Shown here piece by piece: positions 15,258 to 24,120 of a DNA stretch of 64,000 nt (its first letter is position 1; every line of letters starts with the position of its first letter). The position numbers were made by a program, and so were the translations under genes. The notes under the pieces are model-generated. The model was not told the DNA's origin. It worked only from the letters and a program-made list of their open reading frames with translations, and made no database searches. Origin of the DNA: Paenibacillus macerans (lineage in GTDB: Bacteria > Bacillota > Bacilli > Paenibacillales > Paenibacillaceae); assembly GCF_900454495.1 (NCBI RefSeq), contig NZ_UGSI01000001.1, forward strand, positions 4,714,501 to 4,778,500, read 5' to 3'.

Positions 15258-16955
15258 TCATTGTTCCTTAATGCTGACGGCATCCCTGCCGGCATTTGGC
15301 AAACTCCCAAGCTTGTTCGGAGCGCCCCCGTTCTTCTTAACGGCATACACCCCGTCTGCGAACGTGTAATATACGTAATCCCCCAACGCTTTGACGTTTC
15401 TAATCCGCAGCCAGCCGGAATCAAAATCGAGTTCCTCGGTGGCCAGCCGTTTTTTCGCGCCTGTCAAAACGTCGACCTTCCATAAGGATTGCGTCCACTT
15501 CAACTGATTTTCTTCGGTGTAATAAAGCGTTCCCCCGACCATGTCGAAAATCTGCATCCCGGGATCGTTCAGTTTGGCGACAGCCCTTTTGCCGGATCCG
15601 TCGAGGTTCATTTCGCGCAGCATTTTAGCGCGGTTGTCCAGATAATAGATTTTGTTGTTGAAGATCATTGAATCGTTTACATCGGCATCTCCGGACAGTT
15701 TCTTTTGATGGCTTCCGTCCATCCCCATGCGGTACAACGTCCAGCGTTTGTTTTCGTAATAGCCATAATAAATCCAATTATTGTAAACATAGCGGATGAA
15801 GCAATTCGCCTTGGACAGTTTCGTTTTTTTTCCGTTCTGCAGCTTGTAAATGGCATAATTGGCTTCGCCGTCGGTGAACCAAATAACATCGTTTTTGATA
15901 TAGGCGTTGTCTTTCATTAAATAGCCCTTGCCGATCACATGGCGTGCGCCCGTATCATCGTCATAGCCGATCTTCACGATGTCGCCGTTCGGCCGATTGA
16001 AATAGAGATCCCCGTCCTGGCCCATCACGAGACCCAACTGCTCACCCTGGGGAAAATGGAAAGTTATCAGATTCCCATTGAGATCTGTTCGGTAAAAATA
16101 ATCATTATCCACCGTCCCCAAAAAATCCTTTATGTAAAAAAAGCGGCCATCCGTATATTCCACCCGATTCATTTCCTGCGACCGGATCTCCGAGGAAGGG
16201 CGGGTGTCAATATCGACTTTCTCGACCGTCCCGTCGCTGTACATATAGTACATCATTAATTTACCGGCATAGATGGCTTTGGGCTGCAAACTTTTCTTTA
16301 GAGATGCCAGCACATCGCCGGAAATGTTTTGTTCACTGTCGCTGATCACAATGATCCCGTCTTTAAAAAACAGCTTCTTCTGAAAAAGATCTTCGACCGC
16401 GTTCCGCAGCGGCAAATAAGTCGTGCCGTTCACCGCTTGGCCCGGAGCGCTCATGACGATCTTCCGGTCATTGATGTAGAGCACCCGTTCACCGATACGC
16501 GTTTTGGCCGTCTGGCCGCCAGCCGTAATCGTGATGTCCCCTGTCTTTGCGTTAAACGACATTTTCGCCCCCACCTGATCCGCCAAAAAGCGTAATGGGA
16601 CTAAAGCACTTCCTTTCTCCACAAAAGGGGCGACCCCGGAATTCATTCCATCGATTCGGGTCATTTGGCCCTTGACGTAAGCCTTGGAGCTATCGACCGA
16701 TAAAACGATGGCATCGCTCAGCTCCGATTCGGGGCGGCCATCCGCTGCTTGGCCCGTTGTTCCGCCGGTCTCTTCCGCCGTATTATCGCTGCCCGTTTCC
16801 GTTACGATTAAGCCCCCCTCTTCCGCAGCCGGGATTTGCGCAGCCGGGATTTGCGCAGCCAGGGTTTGCGCTGCCGAGGTTTGAGCTGCCGCCGACAGGC
16901 CGCCGCTTATACAACCCAATAGCAAACTCATGATCACGATCGTTTTTTTGAACAA
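15258..16955 (-). CDS. Secreted protein: copper-amine-oxidase N-domain plus DUF5050 propeller
   Basis: A 565-residue exported protein. A signal peptide (residues 1-24) is followed by a low-complexity stretch of A-A-Q-x-x units, produced by a short tandem repeat near 16830-16880. The copper-amine-oxidase N-terminal-like domain covers about residues 95-215 (VPLRFLADQVGAKM, TTYLPLRNAVED). The C-terminal half has repeated W/Y-I-Y-Y blades (NNWIYYGYYEN, NKIYYLDNRAKM, GTLYYTEEN) of a DUF5050-type beta-propeller. Such proteins are common cell-surface proteins in Paenibacillus; the role is unknown. Confidence 0.85.
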   Translation of the reverse strand: MFKKTIVIMSLLLGCISGGLSAAAQTSAAQTLAAQIPAAQIPAAEEGGLIVTETGSDNTAEETGGTTGQAADGRPESELSDAIVLSVDSSKAYVKGQMTRIDGMNSGVAPFVEKGSALVPLRFLADQVGAKMSFNAKTGDITITAGGQTAKTRIGERVLYINDRKIVMSAPGQAVNGTTYLPLRNAVEDLFQKKLFFKDGIIVISDSEQNISGDVLASLKKSLQPKAIYAGKLMMYYMYSDGTVEKVDIDTRPSSEIRSQEMNRVEYTDGRFFYIKDFLGTVDNDYFYRTDLNGNLITFHFPQGEQLGLVMGQDGDLYFNRPNGDIVKIGYDDDTGARHVIGKGYLMKDNAYIKNDVIWFTDGEANYAIYKLQNGKKTKLSKANCFIRYVYNNWIYYGYYENKRWTLYRMGMDGSHQKKLSGDADVNDSMIFNNKIYYLDNRAKMLREMNLDGSGKRAVAKLNDPGMQIFDMVGGTLYYTEENQLKWTQSLWKVDVLTGAKKRLATEELDFDSGWLRIRNVKALGDYVYYTFADGVYAVKKNGGAPNKLGSLPNAGRDAVSIKEQ

Positions 16956-17200
16956 CTTGCGTTTCCTCCCTTTTCAATCCATGCGTTCTGCAATCGGTTA
17001 CACCTTCTTGGGGAAATGTCCATGTATAATTTCGAACATTGATCCACTTTTAAAGCGGTTGATTGCCAAAGTTAGGATACTATACGCTCCCATGAAATTC
17101 CATAGTTCTAATGGAGGTCTGAGGGAGCATTGAACTGCCTCTCTAACGTTGGTAGAATATACCTTTAAAGAGTATTTTCACTCACGAAGGAGAGGAATTA

Positions 17201-18358
17201 ATGACATCCCAACAGCAGGCGGCCATGGCATCAATGGTGGGTTGGCTGGCACATGAAAACGAACTTGGCCGGGAACCCGGAAAAATCGAAATCGCCGGGG
17301 AATTTGATTTGCACGGCATGCACTACTACATGTTCAAGTACAAAAAGAACTTGCTCGGCAAGTGGCTCCTGGGCGTATGCGGAGGTTATGAAGATCCGTC
17401 CGACACCGAGCATTGCGGCCATATTTTCAGTGAAATGCAGCCCTATGATCCGGCCACGGCCGAGCAGGAAGCGATCGCCATGGTCGAAATGATCCGCGAG
17501 TACTGGATGAAGCGGGCGGCGGAACTGGAGGCCGCGGAAGCGCAGGCTCAGACTCAGACTCAGGCGGATGGCTCTGCCGGCAATGAAGAAGACGGGAAAT
17601 CCTCCGGGATTTTTAACGGGTTCGTGCTGCTCAATACCCATGAATGCGACCTGGAGTTGATTAAGGCCAACCTGCTGCAGGATTGGAATATCGCCTACTC
17701 ACGGGACGAGGATGAACAAGAACACCCCGGAGAAGAAAAGGAAAGCATCCTGGTTTTTGAAGCGGAGGGCTGCACCTTGGCCGTCAGCTTTGTCGACGCT
17801 CCCGTGCCGGACGGAGAAGCCGAGTTTCATGCCCAAGGCAACTATCTGTGGCGCGAGGCGGTGGAGGTGACCAAAACGCATGTGGCCCAAATCATCGTGG
17901 CTACATTTCCCCGCTCCGGCTCCTCGCTCGATAGCGGCAAAATGTACGCCAAACTGGCGGCAAGCTGCTTGAAGCTGCCGAACGCGGTTGGCATCTACAT
18001 GTCCGGGACCGTTTTTCAGCCGGAGTTCTATGTGGAGTTGGCGGAAGTGATGAAGTCGGAGGACATCGTTCCTTTGCTTAATTTGATCCACTTCGGATTG
18101 GTCGGAAGCGAAGCGGGAGTCAGCGGTTACACGAACGGGCTGGCATCGTTCGGCAAGGATGAGATCGAAGTGCTGGACAGCCAGGCCTCGCCCGCCGAGC
18201 TGCGCGATTTCCTGATCGACATCGCCGGGTATGTGATCGACCGGGACGTCACGCTTAGGGACGGAGAAACGATCGGCTTTACGGCGGAGCAGAAGCTGCC
18301 GATAACCCGCTCCGAAGGCGTGTATGTCGAAGGCGACAGCCTGAAGATCCAATATTAA
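17201..18358 (+). CDS. DUF4261-domain protein
   Basis: A 385-residue soluble acidic protein. The C-terminal ~240 residues (from GFVLLNTHECDLELIKANLLQDW) match the DUF4261 pattern, including the MSGTVFQPEFY and LNLIHFGL segments. The N-terminal ~110 residues form a separate small domain joined by a Glu/Ala/Gln-rich linker. GAAGGAGAGG precedes the ATG, and a strong terminator follows. Function unknown. Confidence 0.8.
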   Translation: MTSQQQAAMASMVGWLAHENELGREPGKIEIAGEFDLHGMHYYMFKYKKNLLGKWLLGVCGGYEDPSDTEHCGHIFSEMQPYDPATAEQEAIAMVEMIREYWMKRAAELEAAEAQAQTQTQADGSAGNEEDGKSSGIFNGFVLLNTHECDLELIKANLLQDWNIAYSRDEDEQEHPGEEKESILVFEAEGCTLAVSFVDAPVPDGEAEFHAQGNYLWREAVEVTKTHVAQIIVATFPRSGSSLDSGKMYAKLAASCLKLPNAVGIYMSGTVFQPEFYVELAEVMKSEDIVPLLNLIHFGLVGSEAGVSGYTNGLASFGKDEIEVLDSQASPAELRDFLIDIAGYVIDRDVTLRDGETIGFTAEQKLPITRSEGVYVEGDSLKIQY

Positions 18359-18373
18359 CAGCGGTTGCTCAAG

Positions 18374-18399
18374 GCAGGGGGAAGGCCCCCTGCTTTTTT
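18374..18399 (+). terminator. Rho-independent terminator
   Basis: GCAGGGGG and CCCCCTGC form a perfect 8-bp stem with a 4-base loop, followed by TTTTTT. Confidence 0.85.
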
Positions 18400-18446
18400 C
18401 ATGGAAATGTGGGATCCTGCTTCGGGCCTAGGAGTGTGGTGCTGAA

Positions 18447-18632
18447 TAGTTGCAAAAGATACATTTATTGATCGGAAAATGGAGCGGGGCGCTTGTTTAA
18501 TTGCGAATCCTGCAACTAAATCCGCGCGATTCAAAAAACTGGTGCAGATATTGGGATGTTAGTTGCAGGAAATACAATTAAAGCATATGAACCCGCTTCT
18601 TCGTTGAAATCTAGTTGTATGTTTTGCAACTA
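18447..18632. repeat. Phased four-palindrome element, family A copy 1
   Basis: Four 21-bp imperfect palindromes of the type TARTTGYA-N5-TGCAAYTA start at 18447, 18498, 18560 and 18612 (steps 51, 62, 52). The outer pair and the inner pair are reverse complements of each other, so the whole element is also a long imperfect inverted repeat. It lies between two convergent genes. Copies 2 and 3 are at 51754 and 54287. Confidence 0.85.
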
Positions 18633-18680
18633 ATGGTCCGAGCCCCTGAGAAAACCTTCATATCCGCAGGCGTCGTTTTC

Positions 18681-19586
18681 TTATTTCTCCTTGCCGCGTT
18701 CGGAAGCGGACGTCCGCAGGGACCATAACCCGGAGATGGCCCGGTCCAGTCTATCGTTAATCAGGATCGACTCGGCGTATCGGGCCGGAATCGCTTCGTA
18801 GCCGTAGTGGATCCCGGCCAGTCCCCCGGCGATGGCGCCAATCGTATCGGAATCCCCGCCCAAATTGGCCGCCCGCTGCACTACTTCGCTAAAGTCCGCG
18901 CTATGCAGCAAAATATGGAGAACCCACCGGAACGTATGCACGACAAAACCGCTCGGCTCGCAGTCGGGGGCCGTTTCAAAAAGTCCTTCATATTCCGTCC
19001 CGGCCGTTTCGGCGAAGATGGCGGACCTTAAATCTTCACCGCGGAGCAGGCGGGCGGCAATCCGGTTATAGATCAGGCAGGCCTCGCCGCAGCGCGGATC
19101 GTAGTGCGTCATCTTCGACTGCATGAGCGTCACCCGCTCCATGTCGGCGCTGTCCCCGTAAGCCAAAGCTGCGGGCAGACAGCGCATCAGGGAACCGTTC
19201 CCGGCGCTTTGCCCCAGATCAGCGTGTGCGTAAAAAGCGGCCTCAAACCAGTTGCCCTCGTAACTTTCGAAGACGTGGCGGATAATATTGCCGATGTCCT
19301 TCGGCCTCGAATTGTACCATTCCAGGAACAGCCGCCCGATGGGCTCCATCGGCTCGGCCGGATTTTCCAGAATGCCTTCGGCCACACAAAGCGTCATCAT
19401 CGTATCGTCGGTCACTTCCCCCGGCGCAAGCCGCCACACCCCGCCGCCGATGATCTCCCGCAAATAACCGTGCTGCGCCTTGATCTCCCGTTGACTCATA
19501 AACTCCGTCGTTCCGCCGAGCGCATCGCCCACGGCCACGCCGTACAACCCGCCTTTGATTTTGCTGTATAAAACTTCTTCGTTCAC
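18681..19586 (-). CDS. ADP-ribosylglycohydrolase family protein
   Basis: A 301-residue DraG-fold hydrolase that would remove ADP-ribose from protein or nucleic acid targets using two Mg2+. Metal-binding motifs are visible: GDALGGTTEF near residue 17, EVTDDTMM (about 60) and NLGGDSDTIGAIAGGLAG (about 240). The GTG at 19586 has GGGGGAG 5 bases upstream; the longer reading to 19691 lacks this. No DraT-type transferase is nearby, so the substrate is unknown. Confidence 0.9.
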   Translation of the reverse strand: MNEEVLYSKIKGGLYGVAVGDALGGTTEFMSQREIKAQHGYLREIIGGGVWRLAPGEVTDDTMMTLCVAEGILENPAEPMEPIGRLFLEWYNSRPKDIGNIIRHVFESYEGNWFEAAFYAHADLGQSAGNGSLMRCLPAALAYGDSADMERVTLMQSKMTHYDPRCGEACLIYNRIAARLLRGEDLRSAIFAETAGTEYEGLFETAPDCEPSGFVVHTFRWVLHILLHSADFSEVVQRAANLGGDSDTIGAIAGGLAGIHYGYEAIPARYAESILINDRLDRAISGLWSLRTSASERGKEK

Positions 19587-19733
19587 GGCAACTCCCCCGT
19601 TTTGTCCGAGTTTAGTCTGAAACTTTTCGCGATCGCAAACGTCAATCCAATGAAAGCATAAATTCTCAAATGAGGTGACACATGAAGACATTGGACGGTC
19701 TCTAGCTTCCCGTTAGGAGGTTAGAGAGCCCAA

Positions 19734-20021
19734 ATGAGCAGAAGTGTGAAAAAATAACCGGTATGGACAGATCATACCACGCCCGGGACACGCTGGTCCA
19801 AACGCCAAGCCGGTAAAGCGGTGCGACGGTTTACAGGCGATATGCAAAACGGCGGATGGTACCGCAAACTGTACTGTTCCTGGGATATTTGCGATTACAA
19901 ATTCTATAAGCCCCAACAAGAAGCGATACATGAATGGGAAAATTGCCGGTGGCTGCAGAGCCGTTCGCTTCCCCGAGCGGACGCCGTCAACGACTGGGAG
20001 AAGCACTACAAAAGAAAATAA
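19734..20021 (+). pseudogene. Small basic protein gene with in-frame stop at codon 8
   Basis: From an ATG at 19734, preceded by TAGGAGG, the frame reads MSRSVKK, then TAA (19755-19757). It then stays open in the same frame for 87 more codons (PVWTDHTTPGTRW..., GWYRKLYCSWDICDYKF..., ending DWEKHYKRK). The start, the SD and the compositionally normal downstream part suggest one 95-residue protein broken by a point nonsense mutation. I recall similar small proteins in Firmicutes but cannot name a function. Alternatives are readthrough or internal initiation at 19821 (GTG) or 19842 (ATG). Confidence 0.5.
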
Positions 20022-20028
20022 TGCAAGA

Positions 20029-20067
20029 AAGCGCCGGATTGGGAAGCCCGGCGCTTCTGCTTTTTTT
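20029..20067. terminator. Terminator between convergent genes
   Basis: AAGCGCCGG (20029-20037) and CCGGCGCTT (20048-20056) form a 9-bp stem, followed by a T-tract on the plus strand. Confidence 0.75.
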
Positions 20068-20882
20068 CATATACCGAAAAATTCCCGCGCGGTTTGCGTG
20101 GTCATCTCGGCGATTTCCGCCGCGGTTCTGCCCGTGCAGCGGGCGATCGTCTCCACAATATGCGGCAGAAAGGCGGGCTCGTTCCGCCGGTCCGCCGGCT
20201 TGTCCTTCATATCCCGCGGGGTCAGGAACGGCGCATCCGTCTCGATCATCAGCCGGTCCGGCGGAATGATGGGGACGAGATCCAGCAAATGGCGTCCTCT
20301 CCGCTCATCGCAAATCCAGCCGGTGATCCCGATATGGAAACCCATCGCCAGGTACGTTTTAAGCTCCGCTTCAGTTCCCGTAAAGCAGTGGACCACCGCT
20401 CTTTTTACCCCATGCTCCTTCAAGATCGAGGTGAAATCGCCGGAGGCTTCCCGCTCATGCAGGAACAGCGGCAGGTTCAGGTCGAGCGCCAAGCGGATCT
20501 GCTCGGCAAACCATTTGCGCTGCACGTCGCGCGGGGAGAAATCCCGGTTGTAATCGAGCCCGCACTCCCCAATAGCGACCACCTGGGGAAGCTGCGCCAA
20601 TTCCCTAAGCTTGTCTATCGTCTCTTCGTTGCAGCCCTTGGCATCATGCGGATGAACGCCCGCCGTAGCGTACAGCTTCCCCGGAAAGTCTCCGGCATAA
20701 CGCGCCGCCTCTGCACTGCTTCGCAGGCTCGTCCCGGTAATGATCAAAGGCGAGACGCCCCTAGCGGCCGCCCGCTCCACCACCTGCTCCCGGTCGCGCT
20801 GAAACGAGCGGTGCATTAAATTCACGCCAATATCGATCGTGCTCATAGGTTGATTCATTGTTGGATTTATTGTTGGATTCAC
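20067..20882 (-). CDS. TatD-family metal-dependent hydrolase/DNase
   Basis: A 271-residue TIM-barrel hydrolase of the TatD family (3'-exonuclease or deoxyribonuclease activity in characterised members). Motifs: TAGVHPHDA, IGECGLDYNRDFSP, FLHEREA, VVHCFTG and ETDAPFLTP. I start it at GTG 20882, which has GAGGAGG 8 bases upstream. The reading frame continues open to an ATG at 21155 and would add 91 residues with one membrane helix and a basic stretch. The first metal site reads DIGVNLMHRSF rather than the usual DTHCHL. Confidence 0.88.
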   Translation of the reverse strand: MNPTINPTMNQPMSTIDIGVNLMHRSFQRDREQVVERAAARGVSPLIITGTSLRSSAEAARYAGDFPGKLYATAGVHPHDAKGCNEETIDKLRELAQLPQVVAIGECGLDYNRDFSPRDVQRKWFAEQIRLALDLNLPLFLHEREASGDFTSILKEHGVKRAVVHCFTGTEAELKTYLAMGFHIGITGWICDERRGRHLLDLVPIIPPDRLMIETDAPFLTPRDMKDKPADRRNEPAFLPHIVETIARCTGRTAAEIAEMTTQTAREFFGI

Positions 20883-21203
20883 TGTTTGATTCCTCCTCGT
20901 CCGCCTTAAGCCGGATATTATTAACTCCCCCGTTTTTCCCGCCCCGCTTCCGCGATTCTTTCCCGTTTGGGGCGGTTCAGCAAGCAAAGGGTATATTTCA
21001 AGCATTCGATCCAGTCTTTGGCGGATAAAAAAATATTTATGCAAAAAAATGACGCCCATAAACGACCCCAGCAGCGCGAATCCCGAAAATACCAACACGC
21101 CCGCGGCGTTCCGGCCCGCGTCACCCAAGAGGGCTGCGGACAAGTTGTACGCCATATACCCTAAGCCGCGAAAATATCGCGCCCCATGATGGCTTTCGGA
21201 CTC

Positions 21204-21689
21204 TTAGCTGCTGGAATCCTTAGGTTCTTTAGACCCTTTGGGACTTTTAGAGCCCTGTTCCAGCCGATAGTAGGTCCCGTCATGAAACGCCTTATCGTAA
21301 TAAAACGCCATAAAGCCGATAAGCAGCACATTTCCGCTCCCCGCCAGCCAGATGAACCACGATCCGTGCAGGTGCACGATCGAGTACATGATTTTATACA
21401 TGCTCATATGGCTTGCAACCGCCATCCCCAGCCCAAGCACACCGGCGTACAGGACGAACTGCAGCTCGCAGCGGTAAGGATTGGCGCCGATCCATAAGCC
21501 CCAAACCGTCAGTACTGCGGTTATGGCCGCCGCGATGTAAAATTCCCATGTCAACATGGGCGGGGCAAGAGTCGGGAAGGCGCAAAGATAGACCAAAAAC
21601 AAAAAGACGATCAGCGTCCCCCGAATGCCGGAAGCATGCATGATTCTAAGTTGAAAAGAATCCAGCCTGGTTCGTTCCCCGCTTCTCAT
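21204..21689 (-). CDS. Hypothetical four-helix membrane protein
   Basis: A 161-residue protein with four hydrophobic segments (about residues 22-42, 48-68, 80-100, 112-132) and a hydrophilic Ser/Lys-rich tail (KSPKGSKEPKDSSS). The start at 21689 has AGGGGGAAAA just upstream. It lies between kptA and tatD on the same strand. I do not recognise the family. Confidence 0.7.
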   Translation of the reverse strand: MRSGERTRLDSFQLRIMHASGIRGTLIVFLFLVYLCAFPTLAPPMLTWEFYIAAAITAVLTVWGLWIGANPYRCELQFVLYAGVLGLGMAVASHMSMYKIMYSIVHLHGSWFIWLAGSGNVLLIGFMAFYYDKAFHDGTYYRLEQGSKSPKGSKEPKDSSS

Positions 21690-21712
21690 TTTTCCCCCTG
21701 TTCCCGTAGATT

Positions 21713-22258
21713 TCAAATGCTGCAGCATTCCGGCGGCACCCGGTCGGCCAGCCATACTTCATTGCCGGCAAAATAAAATGTAACTCCAAGCCGCTCCGCG
21801 CCTCGTGTGTCTATTTTAAGAATAACCAGCTCACCTCTGCGGCTGCCCGCAAGCGTGGCGAAATGGGTCCCTTCCGACAAATGCACGTACTGCCGGCTCA
21901 TCGGATGAAGCCCTTCTTTCAGTATAGACGGGAGGGCATTCTTGTTGGTTCCATGGTACAGCACAGCAGGAGGCTCACCCGGGGTGTAAGTTACCCGGTC
22001 ATGACTATGGCCGTATCTTGCTCTAATCCGGTCGTCCTCGATCACAAAACGCTGCTTATCCGAGTTGCGGACCACCTGTTCGATATCTTCGCGGCTTACC
22101 CATGACCACTTCGCCTGTGCCCTGATGGCTTTCAGAAGGGAATCCACCGGACATGAACCGTCCGCGGGATCGAGGACAAGCCTGAAATCCTCGGGGGTAT
22201 GGCGCAGCATTTTGCTCATCAGCTTGCTTAAGCTTTTTTCCGTTGCCGGATTTAACAT
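21713..22258 (-). CDS. kptA: RNA 2'-phosphotransferase KptA/Tpt1
   Basis: Transfers an internal 2'-phosphate from RNA to NAD+, releasing ADP-ribose 1'',2''-cyclic phosphate; in eukaryotes this completes tRNA splicing. A winged-helix-like N-terminal half (LSKLMSKMLRHTPEDF) is followed by the NAD-binding half with YHGTNKNALPSI, PMSRQYVHLSEG and SRRGELVILKID. These give the family's R-H-R-R core. I prefer ATG 22258 (AGTGA upstream) over the in-frame GTG at 22267. Bacterial targets are unknown. It lies 2.3 kb from the RNA-repair island but not in the same operon. Confidence 0.92.
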   Translation of the reverse strand: MLNPATEKSLSKLMSKMLRHTPEDFRLVLDPADGSCPVDSLLKAIRAQAKWSWVSREDIEQVVRNSDKQRFVIEDDRIRARYGHSHDRVTYTPGEPPAVLYHGTNKNALPSILKEGLHPMSRQYVHLSEGTHFATLAGSRRGELVILKIDTRGAERLGVTFYFAGNEVWLADRVPPECCSI

Positions 22259-22454
22259 CGTTATCACTTCACTTTCTAGCCGTTTCCATTTATTGCATTA
22301 TAACCTTTCCAGGACGGTTTGGTCAGGAAAGTTTGGTTTAACACAACATTCCCACGAGGAAGTCAGGCAGGTGACACCAAGATAATCGCGTAAAACGTAC
22401 GCTAAGTGAAAATCAAAGCATAATGGCATGAACCTGCGTAAGCTAAGAAATATT

Positions 22455-22483
22455 TTGAAACGAATCTACATAGCGGGTATAAT
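22455..22483 (+). promoter_or_regulatory. Strong sigma-A promoter of a candidate small RNA
   Basis: TTGAAA (22455-22460), a 17-base spacer and TATAAT (22478-22483). No coding region follows before the hairpin at 22527-22574. Confidence 0.75.
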
Positions 22484-22488
22484 AAAAC

Positions 22489-22580
22489 TCATCAACTGGG
22501 CGTATGCGATAGCTCAATATAGTCCAAAAGAAGCAATCTCCCTGCTTTGCAAGGGCCGAAGAGATTGCTTCTTTCACTTT
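22489..22580 (+). ncRNA. Candidate ~90-nt small RNA
   Basis: Transcription from the consensus promoter would begin near 22489 and end at a hairpin with a perfect 14-bp stem (AAAGAAGCAATCTC 22527-22540 with GAGATTGCTTCTTT 22561-22574) and a weak T-rich tail. The only ATG in it encodes Met-Arg-stop. It lies between kptA and the Rrf2 gene, 140 bases before the latter. It could be a free small RNA or an attenuating leader for the Rrf2 gene. I do not recognise the RNA. Confidence 0.5.
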
Positions 22581-22721
22581 TTGTGACGAAACATCTCGTC
22601 AAGCCGCTAATCGCGGGACAAATACGCAAACGAAACGTGGGACCTTCGGAGATAGAAGTTAGTGCTGTGATGTAGAAATATTTTGTGAGATTGCGATACA
22701 CTGTAAACAGGAGGGATTTTT

Positions 22722-23126
22722 ATGATATCTAACCGGAGCGTCCAGATCGGTCCGCCGCGTTTCGGCATTGCCGTACATGCCCTGATCTTGCTTGCCAAAT
22801 GCGAGGGACCGCTTTCCAGCGCGGCCATTGCCAGCAACGTCCAATCGCATGCCACATTCCTCCGCAGGGTATTGGCGCAGCTCACGCACACCGGTATTGT
22901 CGAAGCGAGAGAAGGGCGGAATGGGGGCTACTATCTGAAGCGCCGTCCGGATCAAATTACACTGGCGGATATATTTTTAGCTGTAAAATCGGATTGCTGC
23001 GAACAAGAGGTTCAAGAGGAATGCACCTCGGGCCAACAAAAGCTCGAAGCGATTATGGGAGAAGTGCAAAAGCAGGCTGTCGAACTGCTCAAGCAGCATA
23101 CGTTAGCCGATTTGATGCAAGAATAA
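22722..23126 (+). CDS. Rrf2-family transcriptional regulator
   Basis: A 134-residue winged-helix regulator. The helix-turn-helix ends VQSHATFLRRVLAQLTHTGIVEAREGRNGGYYL, the standard Rrf2 pattern. It has three cysteines in the family's sensing region (SDCCEQEVQEEC), consistent with redox or metal-cluster sensing. AGGAGGG precedes the ATG. It lies 134 bases upstream of the nitroreductase, with two inverted repeats between them. Confidence 0.9.
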   Translation: MISNRSVQIGPPRFGIAVHALILLAKCEGPLSSAAIASNVQSHATFLRRVLAQLTHTGIVEAREGRNGGYYLKRRPDQITLADIFLAVKSDCCEQEVQEECTSGQQKLEAIMGEVQKQAVELLKQHTLADLMQE

Positions 23127-23177
23127 TTACCGGATTGCAATGTGAGCCGGAACGTTATATACTGTACTCAGTTAAGT

Positions 23178-23199
23178 TGCAGTTGATAATTCGACTGCA
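23178..23199 (+). promoter_or_regulatory. Inverted repeat upstream of nitroreductase
   Basis: TGCAGT and ACTGCA arms separated by 10 bases. A candidate operator for the adjacent Rrf2 protein. Confidence 0.35.
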
Positions 23200-23211
23200 T
23201 TTTATTTCAAA

Positions 23212-23242
23212 AAATACTGTGCCTAAATTGAGCACAGTATTT
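23212..23242 (+). promoter_or_regulatory. Perfect 11-bp inverted repeat before the nitroreductase RBS
   Basis: AAATACTGTGC (23212-23222) and GCACAGTATTT (23232-23242) with a 9-base loop end a few bases before the AAGGAGGAG ribosome site. It could be an operator or a 5'-UTR hairpin. Confidence 0.5.
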
Positions 23243-23259
23243 ATAAGGAGGAGAGAAGC

Positions 23260-23922
23260 ATGTCCGTTTCACAATCGTCCCAAACGGTGGAGCAGCAGCA
23301 GTTTTTCAACGTTATTCAGGATCGGCGGTCCGTCCGCAGCTATGATCCCGAGGTAAAGATTCCGCGGGAGGAAATGAACGAAATCTTGCAGCAAGCTACG
23401 CTGGCTCCTTCAGGCGCCAATCTGCAGCCGTGGCGTTTTCTCGTAATCGATTCGCAAGAGCTGAAGCAAAAACTGCTTCCGATCGCCTTCAATCAGCAGC
23501 AAGTGATTGAGGCTTCGGCTGTCATTGCGGTACTCGGAGATTTGGAATGTTATAAATTGGCCGAGAAAATTTACGGAATGGCGGTCGATGCGGGTTACAT
23601 GCCTGCAGAGACGGCTAAATCGTTCGTGGAACGTTATCAAGGGATGTTCGCGAGCATGCCTAAGGAGACTATTCGCCGATCCGTATCTATTGACGGTGGT
23701 TTGGTATCCATGCAGCTTATGCTTGTCGCCCGCGCTAAAGGCTATGATACGGTCCCGATGGGCGGCTATGACCAGGCTAAATTTGTAGAAGCGTTCGATA
23801 TTCCGGAGAGATACGCTCCTGTTATGCTTATCGCCATCGGTAAGGCGGCGAAGCCCGGACACCCGACGGTAAGATTGCCGATTCAGGATGTCGCTTTCTT
23901 CAACGAAATGCCTAAGGCATGA
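23260..23922 (+). CDS. Nitroreductase-family flavoprotein
   Basis: A 220-residue FMN-dependent NAD(P)H oxidoreductase of the nitroreductase fold. Motifs: RRSVRSYDP (FMN phosphate contacts), ATLAPSGANLQPWRF and the C-terminal GYDTVPMGGYD segment. Relatives in B. subtilis (YodC, MhqN) are induced by quinones or diamide under small redox regulators, which fits the upstream Rrf2 gene. The substrate is not predictable. Confidence 0.92.
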   Translation: MSVSQSSQTVEQQQFFNVIQDRRSVRSYDPEVKIPREEMNEILQQATLAPSGANLQPWRFLVIDSQELKQKLLPIAFNQQQVIEASAVIAVLGDLECYKLAEKIYGMAVDAGYMPAETAKSFVERYQGMFASMPKETIRRSVSIDGGLVSMQLMLVARAKGYDTVPMGGYDQAKFVEAFDIPERYAPVMLIAIGKAAKPGHPTVRLPIQDVAFFNEMPKA

Positions 23923-24120
23923 AAAGGGCTTTTTTCGTAAAATAGCGGCTGCTGCATCCGTTAGATTTCCGGCGGGCTGGCGCAATACCCGCTCGAAACC
24001 TGAGCTTTTTGGCGGGAAATCGCGAATGTATCCGGGCTGCAAAGTGTCTTGTGCTGGACAACCGCTCGCCCCCTCATGGTATACTGCCTGTAATATGCGG
24101 AAAAGGGGGGTTTGGTAACC

